This document shows positions 7,429 through 14,910 of a stretch of DNA of 20,602 nucleotides, one piece after another. The position numbers and the translations under genes are program-made. How positions within the stretch are numbered: position 1 is the stretch's first letter; the number at the start of each line of letters is the position of its first letter. This DNA is from Bacteriovoracaceae bacterium. GTDB taxonomy: Bacteria > Bdellovibrionota > UBA1018. The stretch covers positions 1 to 20,602 of the forward strand of contig JAHFAC010000005.1 in assembly GCA_023250755.1 (NCBI GenBank), in the 5' to 3' direction. The notes beneath the pieces are model-generated. The model saw only the letters and a list, made by a program, of their open reading frames with translations. It was not told the origin of the DNA and searched no databases.

Positions 7429-8492
7429 TGAGTCATCTCTTGGTGAGTCGCATTCGCTTTTTCAAAATCATCCAATCTTCCGATATCCATCCAATATTCA
7501 CGGACAGGGAAGGCCCCAATGGGACTTTTGGTGTCAATCAGCTCTGCAAACAGCGAGGTCATGTCGAAGGTCTGCCCCTTAGGAATGCGATCTAAAACCA
7601 CGGGATTGAGTACGTAAATCCCACCATTGACAAAGAATTTATGAGTCGGTTTTTCATCGATGCTGTGAATATGGTGATTGCGTTGATCGAGCGAAACCAC
7701 TCCGTAAGGGACTTGAAACTCATATTCTTTCACGCACATGGTGGCTATGGCGCCCTGTTGAATATGGAATTCGAGCAGTTGATTGAAGTTTACTTTGGTC
7801 AGGAGATCGCCATTCATGACGATCACTGGATTTTTGGGTTTTACGGGGAGCAAAGAGAGTGCCCCGGCGGTTCCCAGTCTTGTTTCTTCTTCGACATATT
7901 GGATTTTTGCTCCAAACTGTGAGCCATCTTGAAAATAGTTTTTAACCATTTCAGCTTTATAGTTGACCGAAAAATAGAAAGAGCGAAACCCCTGTGAGAT
8001 AAAATTTTCGACAATGCTTTCTAGAATCGGTTTGGATCCGACCCTCAACATGGGTTTAGGAGTATCTCGGGTCAGGGGATAAAGCCGGTGCCCCATTCCG
8101 CCGGCCATAATGATGACGGGATTATCGTGAGTCTCTTTATTGAGAAAATCCTCAAGTGCCGCTAATCCCAAGATCCGACGACTTGTATCAAGGATGGGGA
8201 GTTGCCTCAGTATATGGCTTTTGAGGAGCGAAAAAATTTCGTCTTGTGTGGTAGATGGGCCCGCGACCAGGGGATTACAGTTCATGACTTCACCGACTGA
8301 GTGATCCAAGGGGATGCCTCGGAGGATGCCTCGTCGAATATCCCCATCCGAAACTGTTCCAATCAATCGTCCTTCTTCGTCGATGACCAGGGCTAGTTGC
8401 ATGCCGCCTGAATCAATGACCTTGATTGCCTGAACGATCGAGGTGCCTTGCTGGATCAAGAGATCTTTCCAATTAGAGATTTTTTTGACCAT
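7425..8492 (-). CDS. ptmE: CBS-domain nucleotidyltransferase, probable glucosamine-1-phosphate guanylyltransferase (PtmE)
   Basis: A 355-residue protein with two CBS motifs (about residues 15-115) followed by a sugar nucleotidyltransferase domain (about 126-350). The latter shows GGMGHRLYPLT (131-141), TPKPMLRVG (144-152), and MNGDLLT with the metal Asp. The C-terminal YWMDIGRLDDFEKA is standard for the family. The CBS-plus-transferase layout is that of Campylobacter PtmE, which makes GDP-glucosamine and so opens the GDP route to legionaminic acid. GTP rather than CTP or UTP specificity is inferred. The CBS pair may sense a nucleotide. The frame is open upstream to 8618, but the start at 8492 is fixed by a perfect AGGAGGT ribosome site 6 bases before the ATG. 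It is the only gene in the core of the operon separated from its upstream neighbour, by 40 bases, instead of overlapping it. Confidence 0.88.
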   Translation of the reverse strand: MVKKISNWKDLLIQQGTSIVQAIKVIDSGGMQLALVIDEEGRLIGTVSDGDIRRGILRGIPLDHSVGEVMNCNPLVAGPSTTQDEIFSLLKSHILRQLPILDTSRRILGLAALEDFLNKETHDNPVIIMAGGMGHRLYPLTRDTPKPMLRVGSKPILESIVENFISQGFRSFYFSVNYKAEMVKNYFQDGSQFGAKIQYVEEETRLGTAGALSLLPVKPKNPVIVMNGDLLTKVNFNQLLEFHIQQGAIATMCVKEYEFQVPYGVVSLDQRNHHIHSIDEKPTHKFFVNGGIYVLNPVVLDRIPKGQTFDMTSLFAELIDTKSPIGAFPVREYWMDIGRLDDFEKANATHQEMTQ

Positions 8493-8498
8493 GGTTTT

Positions 8499-8505
8499 AC
8501 CTCCT
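8499..8505 (-). promoter_or_regulatory. Strong ribosome binding site of ptmE
   Basis: On the minus strand the site reads AGGAGGT, followed by 6 bases and the ATG at 8492. It decides the ptmE start over the upstream extension of the frame, which would run into legI. It is the clearest independent initiation site inside an operon whose other core genes mostly use ATGA stop/start overlaps. Confidence 0.8.
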
Positions 8506-8532
8506 AATCCATTCAATCCTGTCAACACTGCT

Positions 8533-9627
8533 TCATTCAATAATGAGTTCGTCGGATCCATAATCACGGTGGGCCTTCTTTCCAAGTAACTCCCAATATC
8601 GAATCGGAGACATTCCACTCCCTGGGCGTTTGGTGGTCAAGTTTTCTATGGAAAACTTTTCGCCTTTTTTAATCGGGCGACCGGTGACTAAACTCTTCCG
8701 TGCAATCGGAATATTTTTCAACTCCGAGGGGGAAGGTCGCTTTTTTCCATCGCCCACTGCCGATTCTACGGCGCGAACTGCTTTGACGAGGGCGATCAGC
8801 TCATCGGGATCGATCGAGGCCGGGTGATCGGGGCCAGGGAGTGTTTTATCTAAAGTGAAGTGTTTTTCAATCACTACAGCGCCCCTGGCTGCTGCGGCGA
8901 TGGGGATGGTGATTCCCGGCGTATGATCAGAGTATCCGACAGGCAGGCCAAACTCACGAGCTAACGTATCCATGGCGTGAAGATTCACATCTTCAAAGGG
9001 GCAAGGGTACTCAGTCGTGCAGTGGAGGAGCGTTACTTTTGCTTTTAGGGCGGATTGTCCCGGCTTGGATGCAAAGGCTTGACGAAATGTTTTTTGGCCA
9101 GGTTGAATTCTTTTCTTGTTCTTTTGAGCCTCATCAATAAAGCCGAAGGCCAGAACCGAAAGAGCCTCTCTGACTTCTTTCAATGTACTCATTCCGGTTG
9201 AGAGGAGTACGGATTTATCTTTACGCGCGATTTCGAGCAAGAAAGGCGCATTGGTCAACTCGCCAGAAGGAATTTTGATCAAGGGAAGTCCATACCGGTC
9301 AGTCAATAAGTTCAAGCTATCTGAATCAAAGGGCGCCGACAAAAACCGGATCCGCTTCTTGCGACAGTGCTGAATCAGGATTTTATGCGCTGCTGGGCTG
9401 AGTTCGAGTTTCTTCAGCATTTCAAACTGAGACTCAGATGCACCCGTAAGCCGTTTTTGGTAGCTGGCTTTTTGAGCGGATTTTGTGCTGAGATTTTCTG
9501 TCTTAAAGGTCTGGAACTTCACGAAGTCAGCGCCTGCTGTAGCGGCAACGTCAATCAATTGCAGGGCCCGGTTGAGGTCCCCGTTATGGTTGACGCCCGC
9601 TTCTGCGATAAGGATGATTTTTTTCAT
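8533..9627 (-). CDS. legI: Legionaminic acid synthase (NeuB family)
   Basis: A 364-residue synthase that condenses phosphoenolpyruvate with a 6-carbon N-acetyl sugar to form a 9-carbon nonulosonic acid. The TIM barrel opens with IAEAGVNHNGD (7-17) and FVKFQTF (35-41), and continues through KIPSGE (118-123), LLSTGM (141-146), HCTTEYPCP (202-210) and GYSDHTPGI (231-239). An antifreeze-like SAF domain closes the protein at about 308-362 (ARKSLVTGRPIKKGE). Between LSTGM and HCTTEYP there is an insertion of roughly 30 residues relative to sialic acid synthases; I recall such an insertion in LegI-type enzymes, which supports legionaminate over sialate. The substrate would be the 2,4-diacetamido-2,4,6-trideoxymannose released by the LegG homologue two genes upstream. 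It overlaps the upstream acetyltransferase gene by 4 bases. Confidence 0.92.
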   Translation of the reverse strand: MKKIILIAEAGVNHNGDLNRALQLIDVAATAGADFVKFQTFKTENLSTKSAQKASYQKRLTGASESQFEMLKKLELSPAAHKILIQHCRKKRIRFLSAPFDSDSLNLLTDRYGLPLIKIPSGELTNAPFLLEIARKDKSVLLSTGMSTLKEVREALSVLAFGFIDEAQKNKKRIQPGQKTFRQAFASKPGQSALKAKVTLLHCTTEYPCPFEDVNLHAMDTLAREFGLPVGYSDHTPGITIPIAAAARGAVVIEKHFTLDKTLPGPDHPASIDPDELIALVKAVRAVESAVGDGKKRPSPSELKNIPIARKSLVTGRPIKKGEKFSIENLTTKRPGSGMSPIRYWELLGKKAHRDYGSDELIIE

Positions 9628-10277
9628 TTCGCCTCCCGAGCGGGTACGCCGAAGGCTTTGATTCCACCTGATTCAAAAGAGTGAATCACCAGTGAGCCTG
9701 CTCCGATCAAGGTCTCTGGGCCTAAAATTATTTTTTGAATGATCGTTGATCCGGCACCAATCAAGGATTTTTCGCCGATTTTGACAGAACCGCAAACAGT
9801 AACACCGGGGGCGATGTGAACGTGATCGCCGATCTCTGAATCATGATCAATGGTCGCACCTGTATTGATGATCGAGTTGCTTCTGATTTGGCAACCAGGC
9901 TGAATGCGCACTCCGGCCATGATTTGAACTCCTTCACCCAAGCTTACTTCAGATCCTACCCAAGCGGTGGGATGGATCAGGGTTAAGAATTCGTAGCCTC
10001 TTTCTCGAAACTTATTAAAAACGGTTCTTCGGGTTTGGGTGGATGAGACTCCCCCGAGTCCATTGACTAAATGAACTTCAGAAGGGGAATGCTTGAGGAC
10101 CCAGTCTTCACCCCCTAAGATGGGAACTCCGAGGATTTTCGTTCCGTGTTTCACTGGATCAGTATCGACCGCTCCCATCACAGAGTGATCCAGAGCCCGA
10201 AGAGTATCCAGTAAAACCTTGGCGTGACCTCCGCAGCCAAGAACAATAATAGGGCGAGCGTGTGGCTGTTTTTTCAT
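9624..10277 (-). CDS. legH: NeuD/PglD-family sugar N-acetyltransferase, probable LegH
   Basis: A 217-residue left-handed beta-helix acetyltransferase. The N-terminal UDP-sugar-binding half carries GCGGHAK (14-20). The hexapeptide-repeat half runs from about 105 to 200 and ends in AFGVPAR. His145 in NTGATIDHDSEIG is in the place of the catalytic His of PglD. In the pathway such an enzyme acetylates the 4-amino group made by LegC, using acetyl-CoA. Some family members instead O-acetylate the finished nonulosonate (NeuD/NeuO type), which I cannot exclude. As it is the only N-acetyltransferase in the operon, the LegH role is the simplest reading. It overlaps both neighbours by 4 bases. Confidence 0.87.
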   Translation of the reverse strand: MKKQPHARPIIVLGCGGHAKVLLDTLRALDHSVMGAVDTDPVKHGTKILGVPILGGEDWVLKHSPSEVHLVNGLGGVSSTQTRRTVFNKFRERGYEFLTLIHPTAWVGSEVSLGEGVQIMAGVRIQPGCQIRSNSIINTGATIDHDSEIGDHVHIAPGVTVCGSVKIGEKSLIGAGSTIIQKIILGPETLIGAGSLVIHSFESGGIKAFGVPAREAK

Positions 10278-11455
10278 GGCTGGGCGCCCCTGATTTCGGG
10301 AGAGTCAAAAAAAGGTTTTCTGGACAGGGTTGTCAGATCCACTTGAGCCAAAGTCTCCTTAATCCGTGTGGAGGCGGTGCCATCTCCGTAGGGGGATTGG
10401 GCTGTCTCTAGGGTTGCGCGGAACTCAGCCGACAGCGCTTTTCGAATGGCCTGGGCGATTTGCACCGAGTTTTCTGCGCAATCGATGACGGTGGGGCCCC
10501 GGAGGCGCCCCTTTTGACGATCTCCGATGTTGACGGTGGGTTTTTTTAATGCAGGCACTTCAATTAAGCCGCTCGATGAATTTCCGATGACTACATCTGC
10601 GATTCGCACAGCGCTGAAATATCCCCGTTGCCCCAGAGCGGTGGCGACTTGGATACGATGAGAGTCTTTAGCGGCATAGGTGTCAATCAACTGAGAAAGC
10701 GTACGGCCATCGGTGTCAGCGTTGGGGCGTGTAAAAAGAATGTGGGCTTCTGGAAATTGGTCCAGAGCCGCGAAAAGCTCACTCAAAGTGTCTTTGGGTG
10801 TCCGATGAGCCAAAGTAACGGGATGGTAGGTGACGAGAAAACCGAGTGAACCCCACTGGATACCAAATTTTTGCTCAAACTCCGCTCGGTCCAAAAATTT
10901 TGTCTTGTGGATTGCATCCAATCCCGGTGCTCCGAAATTGAAAACACACCCGGGATTTTCTCCCAGCTGAATTACGCGCCTTCGGTGTGGCTCCGCCGAG
11001 ACGAAGTGAAGGTGGGACATTTTGGTGATGGCGTGCCGGATGGACTCATCGATGGCACCTTCGGTGACTTCTCCCCCATGGAGGTGAGCGATGGGGAGCC
11101 TGGCGATCATTGCGGCCTGAGCCGCCGCTAAGATTTCAAATCGATCACCCAATATAACGACTAAATCGGGTTGAATTTGCGCAAAGGCATCGGCAAATCC
11201 AATCACGCCTAGGCCTATAGATTTGGAAACCCCGGTTGGCGTATCACTCGAAAGCAAACTCTCGACACGGTAAGTGACCTTAAATCCGTCCTCTTCAATA
11301 TTTTTCACAGTCAGACCGAACTCGGGTGAAAGGTGCATCCCCGTAACTACGAGAGTGAGCTCGAGGGTGGGATCGGATTGGATTTCTTTCATCAGACCAC
11401 GCAAAATCCCGTAATCTGCCCGAGAACCCGTGACTACGCAGATTTTTCGACTCAT
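10274..11455 (-). CDS. legG: NDP-sugar 2-epimerase, hydrolysing (NeuC/LegG family)
   Basis: A 393-residue enzyme of the hydrolysing UDP-GlcNAc 2-epimerase family. Its start VTGSRADYGILRG (8-20) and HLHGGEVTEGAIDESIRH (124-141) are close to NeuC-type signatures. GDRFEILAAA (103-112) and the late IGNSSSGLIEVP and NIGDRQKGR stretches form the nucleotide-binding C-terminal lobe. In legionaminate synthesis this enzyme removes the nucleotide from the NDP-diacetamido sugar and inverts C2, giving the 6-deoxy-ManNAc derivative used by LegI. A GDP-sugar substrate is inferred from ptmE in the same operon. It overlaps legC and legH by 4 bases each. Length is normal for the family. Confidence 0.9.
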   Translation of the reverse strand: MSRKICVVTGSRADYGILRGLMKEIQSDPTLELTLVVTGMHLSPEFGLTVKNIEEDGFKVTYRVESLLSSDTPTGVSKSIGLGVIGFADAFAQIQPDLVVILGDRFEILAAAQAAMIARLPIAHLHGGEVTEGAIDESIRHAITKMSHLHFVSAEPHRRRVIQLGENPGCVFNFGAPGLDAIHKTKFLDRAEFEQKFGIQWGSLGFLVTYHPVTLAHRTPKDTLSELFAALDQFPEAHILFTRPNADTDGRTLSQLIDTYAAKDSHRIQVATALGQRGYFSAVRIADVVIGNSSSGLIEVPALKKPTVNIGDRQKGRLRGPTVIDCAENSVQIAQAIRKALSAEFRATLETAQSPYGDGTASTRIKETLAQVDLTTLSRKPFFDSPEIRGAQP

Positions 11456-12642
11456 ACGTCCCCTCCCAACTGACTGCTGCTCGGAAGATTGATCAGCCTC
11501 TTCTCAAGGTCTTCAGAGACTGAGAGATCTGCTCTCGGACAGGATTGATACATGGGCAATCGATGCATCAGGATCCATGCTGGTCGCATCATGAGTCCGT
11601 ACTGATGGGCAAACTCTAAAAAAGCATCTCTTTGATGCGTATCGGGTGAGTCAAAGAGAAAGGCATTGAGCCAGTAATTGCTTTGGGCGAAACTGGGTTC
11701 TTTAAAAAATTTTACACCGGCTAGGCCACGAAAGGCGGACTCGTATCTTTGAGCCAGGGCGCGTTTTTTGGATACAAACTGGTCCATCTGCTCCAGTTGA
11801 GCACAGCCCAGGGCTGCATTGAGATTAGGCAGCCGAAAGTTGTATCCAATCTGGTCATGAAAAAACTTCCAAGGATGTTTTTTCTTGGCGGTGGTGGAGA
11901 GGTGCTTCGCCTGTTCACCCAGCTCTGGATCGTTGGTCAAAATCGCTCCACCTCCGCCGGTGGTGACAATTTTATTTCCGTTGAAGCTAAGAGAAGCGAC
12001 TTTTCCGTGGTTTCCGGTGTGGCGTCCCTTGTATTTGGATCCCAAGGATTCTGCGGCATCTTCAATCAGTTCTAAGCGGAAGTCTGAGCAAGTTTCTGCC
12101 AAGGCATCCAAATCCACCGGGTGGCCGTAGATATGGACCGCGATGAGAGCGCGGATTCGGCGCCCTGTTTTTTTGTTAAAGCAGCCTTCTCCACGCAGTT
12201 CTGCGATGTCTTTAAGATAGGCGCGAAGCGCTTCTGGATCGATTCCGAGAGTGATTTTATCACAATCTACGAAGTGAGGAATCCCGCCAGAGTGATGAAC
12301 AGCATTTGCCGTGGCAATAAACGTGAGAGCGGGTAAGAGCACCTCGTCTCCTGCTTCGACTCCCACCAGGCGGCAACAGACTTGGAGAGCGACTGTTCCA
12401 TTGACTGCGCTGATAGCGTGCTTAGCGCCGGTGTACTCTGCCAGGCGCTCTTCAAAAAGATCGACGAATTTACCGACCGAAGAGACCCAGCCGGTGTCCA
12501 GGCATTCTTTGACGTAGTCCCATTCTTTTCCACAAAAAGAAGGTTCGTGAAGCGCGACGGTTGCGGCGTCGGTTCGGATCGCGGTGCGAGTGGCCTCTAT
12601 GATTTGCTGAAAGAGGGGGGCGCCCTTCAATCCTGCGGTCAT
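11452..12642 (-). CDS. legC: PLP-dependent sugar aminotransferase (LegC)
   Basis: A 396-residue DegT/DnrJ/EryC1/StrS-type aminotransferase. The PLP Lys is Lys224 in SFNGNKIVTTGGGG, Asp195 in EDAAES holds the PLP ring nitrogen, and HIYGHP (170-175) is the conserved family stretch. A short insert carrying NKKTGRRI (156-163) before that stretch is something I associate with LegC-like members. It adds a 4-amino group, usually from glutamate, to the 4-keto-6-deoxy sugar nucleotide produced by LegB. Its position directly after legB, with a 4-base overlap, fits that order. The protein is full length with no visible defect. Confidence 0.92.
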   Translation of the reverse strand: MTAGLKGAPLFQQIIEATRTAIRTDAATVALHEPSFCGKEWDYVKECLDTGWVSSVGKFVDLFEERLAEYTGAKHAISAVNGTVALQVCCRLVGVEAGDEVLLPALTFIATANAVHHSGGIPHFVDCDKITLGIDPEALRAYLKDIAELRGEGCFNKKTGRRIRALIAVHIYGHPVDLDALAETCSDFRLELIEDAAESLGSKYKGRHTGNHGKVASLSFNGNKIVTTGGGGAILTNDPELGEQAKHLSTTAKKKHPWKFFHDQIGYNFRLPNLNAALGCAQLEQMDQFVSKKRALAQRYESAFRGLAGVKFFKEPSFAQSNYWLNAFLFDSPDTHQRDAFLEFAHQYGLMMRPAWILMHRLPMYQSCPRADLSVSEDLEKRLINLPSSSQLGGDV

Positions 12643-13658
12643 AGATTATAAATACCCGTTTTGTAGAGTTCGAGATTTTTATGGCTGGTGAACCATTCGA
12701 TCGTTTCAATCAGCCCTGTTTTGAGTCCGCTCAGACCTGGGTGCTCAGGCTTCCATCCCAGGAGTTTTTCAGCCTTGTGGTTATCACCCCAGAGTCGCTC
12801 GACTTCGCTTTTCTCGGGTCTAAAGCGAGCGCCATCGGCAATGATTTCGATTTTTCGGTTCATGAGTTCTGCAATGAGCTGTGCTGTTTCGCCAATTGAG
12901 ATTTCAAAGTTGCTGCTGATGTTGATTTCTTCGCCCACCGAGAGGGGACTTGCTGCTACCGCCATGAATCCCCGCGCTGTGTCCCTGACAAAGCTGAAGT
13001 CGCGAGTGGGGGAGAGCTTTCCGAGTAGAATTCGGCTCTGTCCCGAGGCGATCTGAGAGATGATCGTTGTGATAATGGCTCGTGCCGATTGGCGAGGCCC
13101 ATAGGTATTGAAGGGTCGGATGACGGCAACGGGCGTTCCAAAGGACCGGTAGAAAGAAAGTGCAAGCTGATCTGCCCCGATTTTGGTGGCTGAATAGGGG
13201 GATTGTCCCTGGAGTGGATGGTCTTCAGTGATCGGAGCAAAACGGGCTGTACCGTAAACTTCACTGGTCGAGGTATGAACGACTTTTGAAATTCCGAACT
13301 CACGGGCGGCCTGAAGAACATTGAGAGTGCCTTGGACATTGGTTTCGACGTAACTAGCAGGCGAATGATACGAATAAGGAATCGCAATCAGAGCCGCGAG
13401 ATGGAAGGCGACGTCACACGACTTCATCGCTTCTTTCACCCCAAAGGGATCACGGATATCGCCTGAAAAGACTTCAATCTCGGAGCGGATTTCTTTGGGA
13501 GAATGGTCGAGCCAACCCCAAGAATTAAAAGAATTGTAAAACACGAAGGCTTTGACGCGGCAGCCCTCCCGAACCAGCATTTCCGCCAGGTGGGAGCCGA
13601 TAAATCCGTCTGCGCCGGTGACAATGACCCTCTTTCCTTTGAGATTTTGAAGATTCAT
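12639..13658 (-). CDS. legB: NDP-sugar 4,6-dehydratase (LegB), first gene of the operon
   Basis: A 339-residue extended SDR. TGADGFIGSH (14-23) binds NAD, and GDIRD (66-70), the HTSTSEVYGT stretch (128-137) and the YSATK pair Tyr155/Lys159 form the active site. RPFNTYGPRQS is typical of the LegB dehydratase subgroup. It removes water from a nucleotide-linked N-acetylhexosamine to give the 4-keto-6-deoxy sugar, the first committed step of legionaminate synthesis. GDP-GlcNAc is the likely substrate given ptmE, but the nucleotide is not readable from sequence. It is the first gene of the minus-strand operon, and no clear Shine-Dalgarno site is visible before its ATG. The following gene overlaps it by 4 bases. 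Confidence 0.92.
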   Translation of the reverse strand: MNLQNLKGKRVIVTGADGFIGSHLAEMLVREGCRVKAFVFYNSFNSWGWLDHSPKEIRSEIEVFSGDIRDPFGVKEAMKSCDVAFHLAALIAIPYSYHSPASYVETNVQGTLNVLQAAREFGISKVVHTSTSEVYGTARFAPITEDHPLQGQSPYSATKIGADQLALSFYRSFGTPVAVIRPFNTYGPRQSARAIITTIISQIASGQSRILLGKLSPTRDFSFVRDTARGFMAVAASPLSVGEEINISSNFEISIGETAQLIAELMNRKIEIIADGARFRPEKSEVERLWGDNHKAEKLLGWKPEHPGLSGLKTGLIETIEWFTSHKNLELYKTGIYNL

Positions 13659-13743
13659 AGAGGCCGCTAATCTAAGCGGTTTTATTCAAAAAAGCCAGAG
13701 ATGAGTAACCCAGCCCTTGACGGATAGGCGGGAGAAGACTGAT
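13659..13743. promoter_or_regulatory. Divergent intergenic region, expected to hold both operon promoters
   Basis: These 85 bases separate the start of legB (minus) from the start of the glycosyltransferase operon (plus). By position they must hold the promoters for both, or these lie just inside the genes. I see no convincing -35/-10 pair on either strand. A small inverted repeat, CCGCT-6-AGCGG at 13664-13679, sits near the legB start, and GGAG at 13731-13734 is the ribosome site for the plus-strand gene. The regulatory role rests on gene arrangement only. Confidence 0.4.
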
Positions 13744-14910
13744 ATGTTTTCCATGAGGATTGTCTGGGTTTCTACTGAATCTCGAACTTGCGGGATTGCT
13801 GATTATTCCAAAGTACTTTGGTCGCCTGTTCAAGCGGCATTGAAGAGTGCTGGGGTTGAAGGGATTTTCGTTTCACTCGATCAATCTAGAGGCGACTTTA
13901 AGACGTACGAATCGCTCAAGCAGGAACTCCTCAGGTTATCGCCAGAGGGGATTCATTTTCAGCATGAATATGGAATTTGGGGCGGAAAAAACCCACCCTA
14001 TTACTGGTTTCCTCGGCTGATTCGCTCACTCAGAAAAAACCTCCCCCAAAGCCGTTTGACGGCAACCGCGCATACGGTTCTTTCAAGAGAGTATCGATTT
14101 CCGTTGAAAAGGAGGGGTTGGGAGGTTCCTTTTCGAGTCTTTGCTAATTGTTTTTTATTAAAAAGGCTTTGGAACTTATGGGGTGAAAGGACTTGGGGTG
14201 AATTGGATGGGGTGGTGGTCCACTCGTGTCTGCAAAAATCTCTCGTGGAGCAATCGGGCTGTAAATACGTAGAAGTCATCCCTCATTTTGTGGCTCAAGG
14301 AGAGTTTGGAAAGAGGATGAAAAGCACGGCAGCACGTGATTCGAGCCAGCCTAAAAAGACAGTGCTGGTTTTTGGTTTTTTCACGCCCGAAAAGGGACAA
14401 GATATCGCGATCGAGGCTTTGGCAAAACTCCCTGCCGATGTACGCATGATTTTAGCCGGAGGGATCAGGCGTAAAAAAGATGAGTCTTATTTTAATCAGT
14501 GCATGCTGCGTGCACGTGAGCTGGGTATTTCAGACCGATTAGAAATGACAGGTTTTGTCGATTCCAATCAAATCGACGATCTTTATATGCGTGCGAATCT
14601 GGTACTCGCCCCTTGTCGTGAGACCAGTGGATCTGGATCGTTGGCCCAGGCTCTTGCTCGGGGTGGACCGGTATTGGCTTCAGATTTATCCTTGAATCGA
14701 GAGATTGCTGAACGGGAGTCTGAGGCACTCACTTTTTTCAGAGCAGGGGATGCCTCAGATTGCGCAAAAAAGATGCTCGAAATTTTAGAAAATGAAGAAA
14801 TTTCTCTCAAGCTTCAAAAGGGAGCTCGTCGGTATGCTGAGGCTTGCTTGCCCGCATTGACTGCCGAAAAGCATTTGCGATTTTTCAGGTCAGTGGGGTT
14901 GTTGAAATGA
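13744..14910 (+). CDS. GT4-like (GT-B fold) glycosyltransferase
   Basis: A 388-residue glycosyltransferase with the two-lobe GT-B layout. The N-terminal lobe has CGIADYS (16-22) and IHFQHEYGIWGG (70-81), a stretch I know from GT4-like transferases of polysaccharide loci. The C-terminal lobe has VLVFGFFTPEKGQD (207-220) and RETSGSGSLAQALARGG (292-308), where the donor sugar nucleotide binds. The first Glu of the usual E-x7-E motif is present (Glu293), but the second is Ala301, a deviation seen in some active members. Donor and acceptor are unknown. I chose ATG 13744 because GGAG lies 9 bases upstream; the frame is open from a TTG at 13717, and a second ATG at 13753 lacks a ribosome site. Its end overlaps the next gene by 4 bases. 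Confidence 0.85.
   Translation: MFSMRIVWVSTESRTCGIADYSKVLWSPVQAALKSAGVEGIFVSLDQSRGDFKTYESLKQELLRLSPEGIHFQHEYGIWGGKNPPYYWFPRLIRSLRKNLPQSRLTATAHTVLSREYRFPLKRRGWEVPFRVFANCFLLKRLWNLWGERTWGELDGVVVHSCLQKSLVEQSGCKYVEVIPHFVAQGEFGKRMKSTAARDSSQPKKTVLVFGFFTPEKGQDIAIEALAKLPADVRMILAGGIRRKKDESYFNQCMLRARELGISDRLEMTGFVDSNQIDDLYMRANLVLAPCRETSGSGSLAQALARGGPVLASDLSLNREIAERESEALTFFRAGDASDCAKKMLEILENEEISLKLQKGARRYAEACLPALTAEKHLRFFRSVGLLK

Noticed and set aside
8533..9627. Sialic acid (NeuB) or pseudaminic acid synthase
   Set aside because: The operon has the PtmE/PtmF/PtmA set and a LegB/LegC pair rather than PseB/PseC/PseG/PseH, and the protein has an insertion fitting LegI. The exact product remains inferred.
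13664..13679. Hairpin CCGCT-6-AGCGG followed by TTTTATT as a terminator
   Set aside because: The stem is only 5 bp and it lies between divergent gene starts, where no plus-strand transcript needs ending; too weak to call.
13659..13743. Specific -35/-10 or sigma-28 promoter for legB
   Set aside because: TTGAAT and TAGATT-like hexamers exist but spacing and position do not form a convincing promoter; only the region as a whole is reported.
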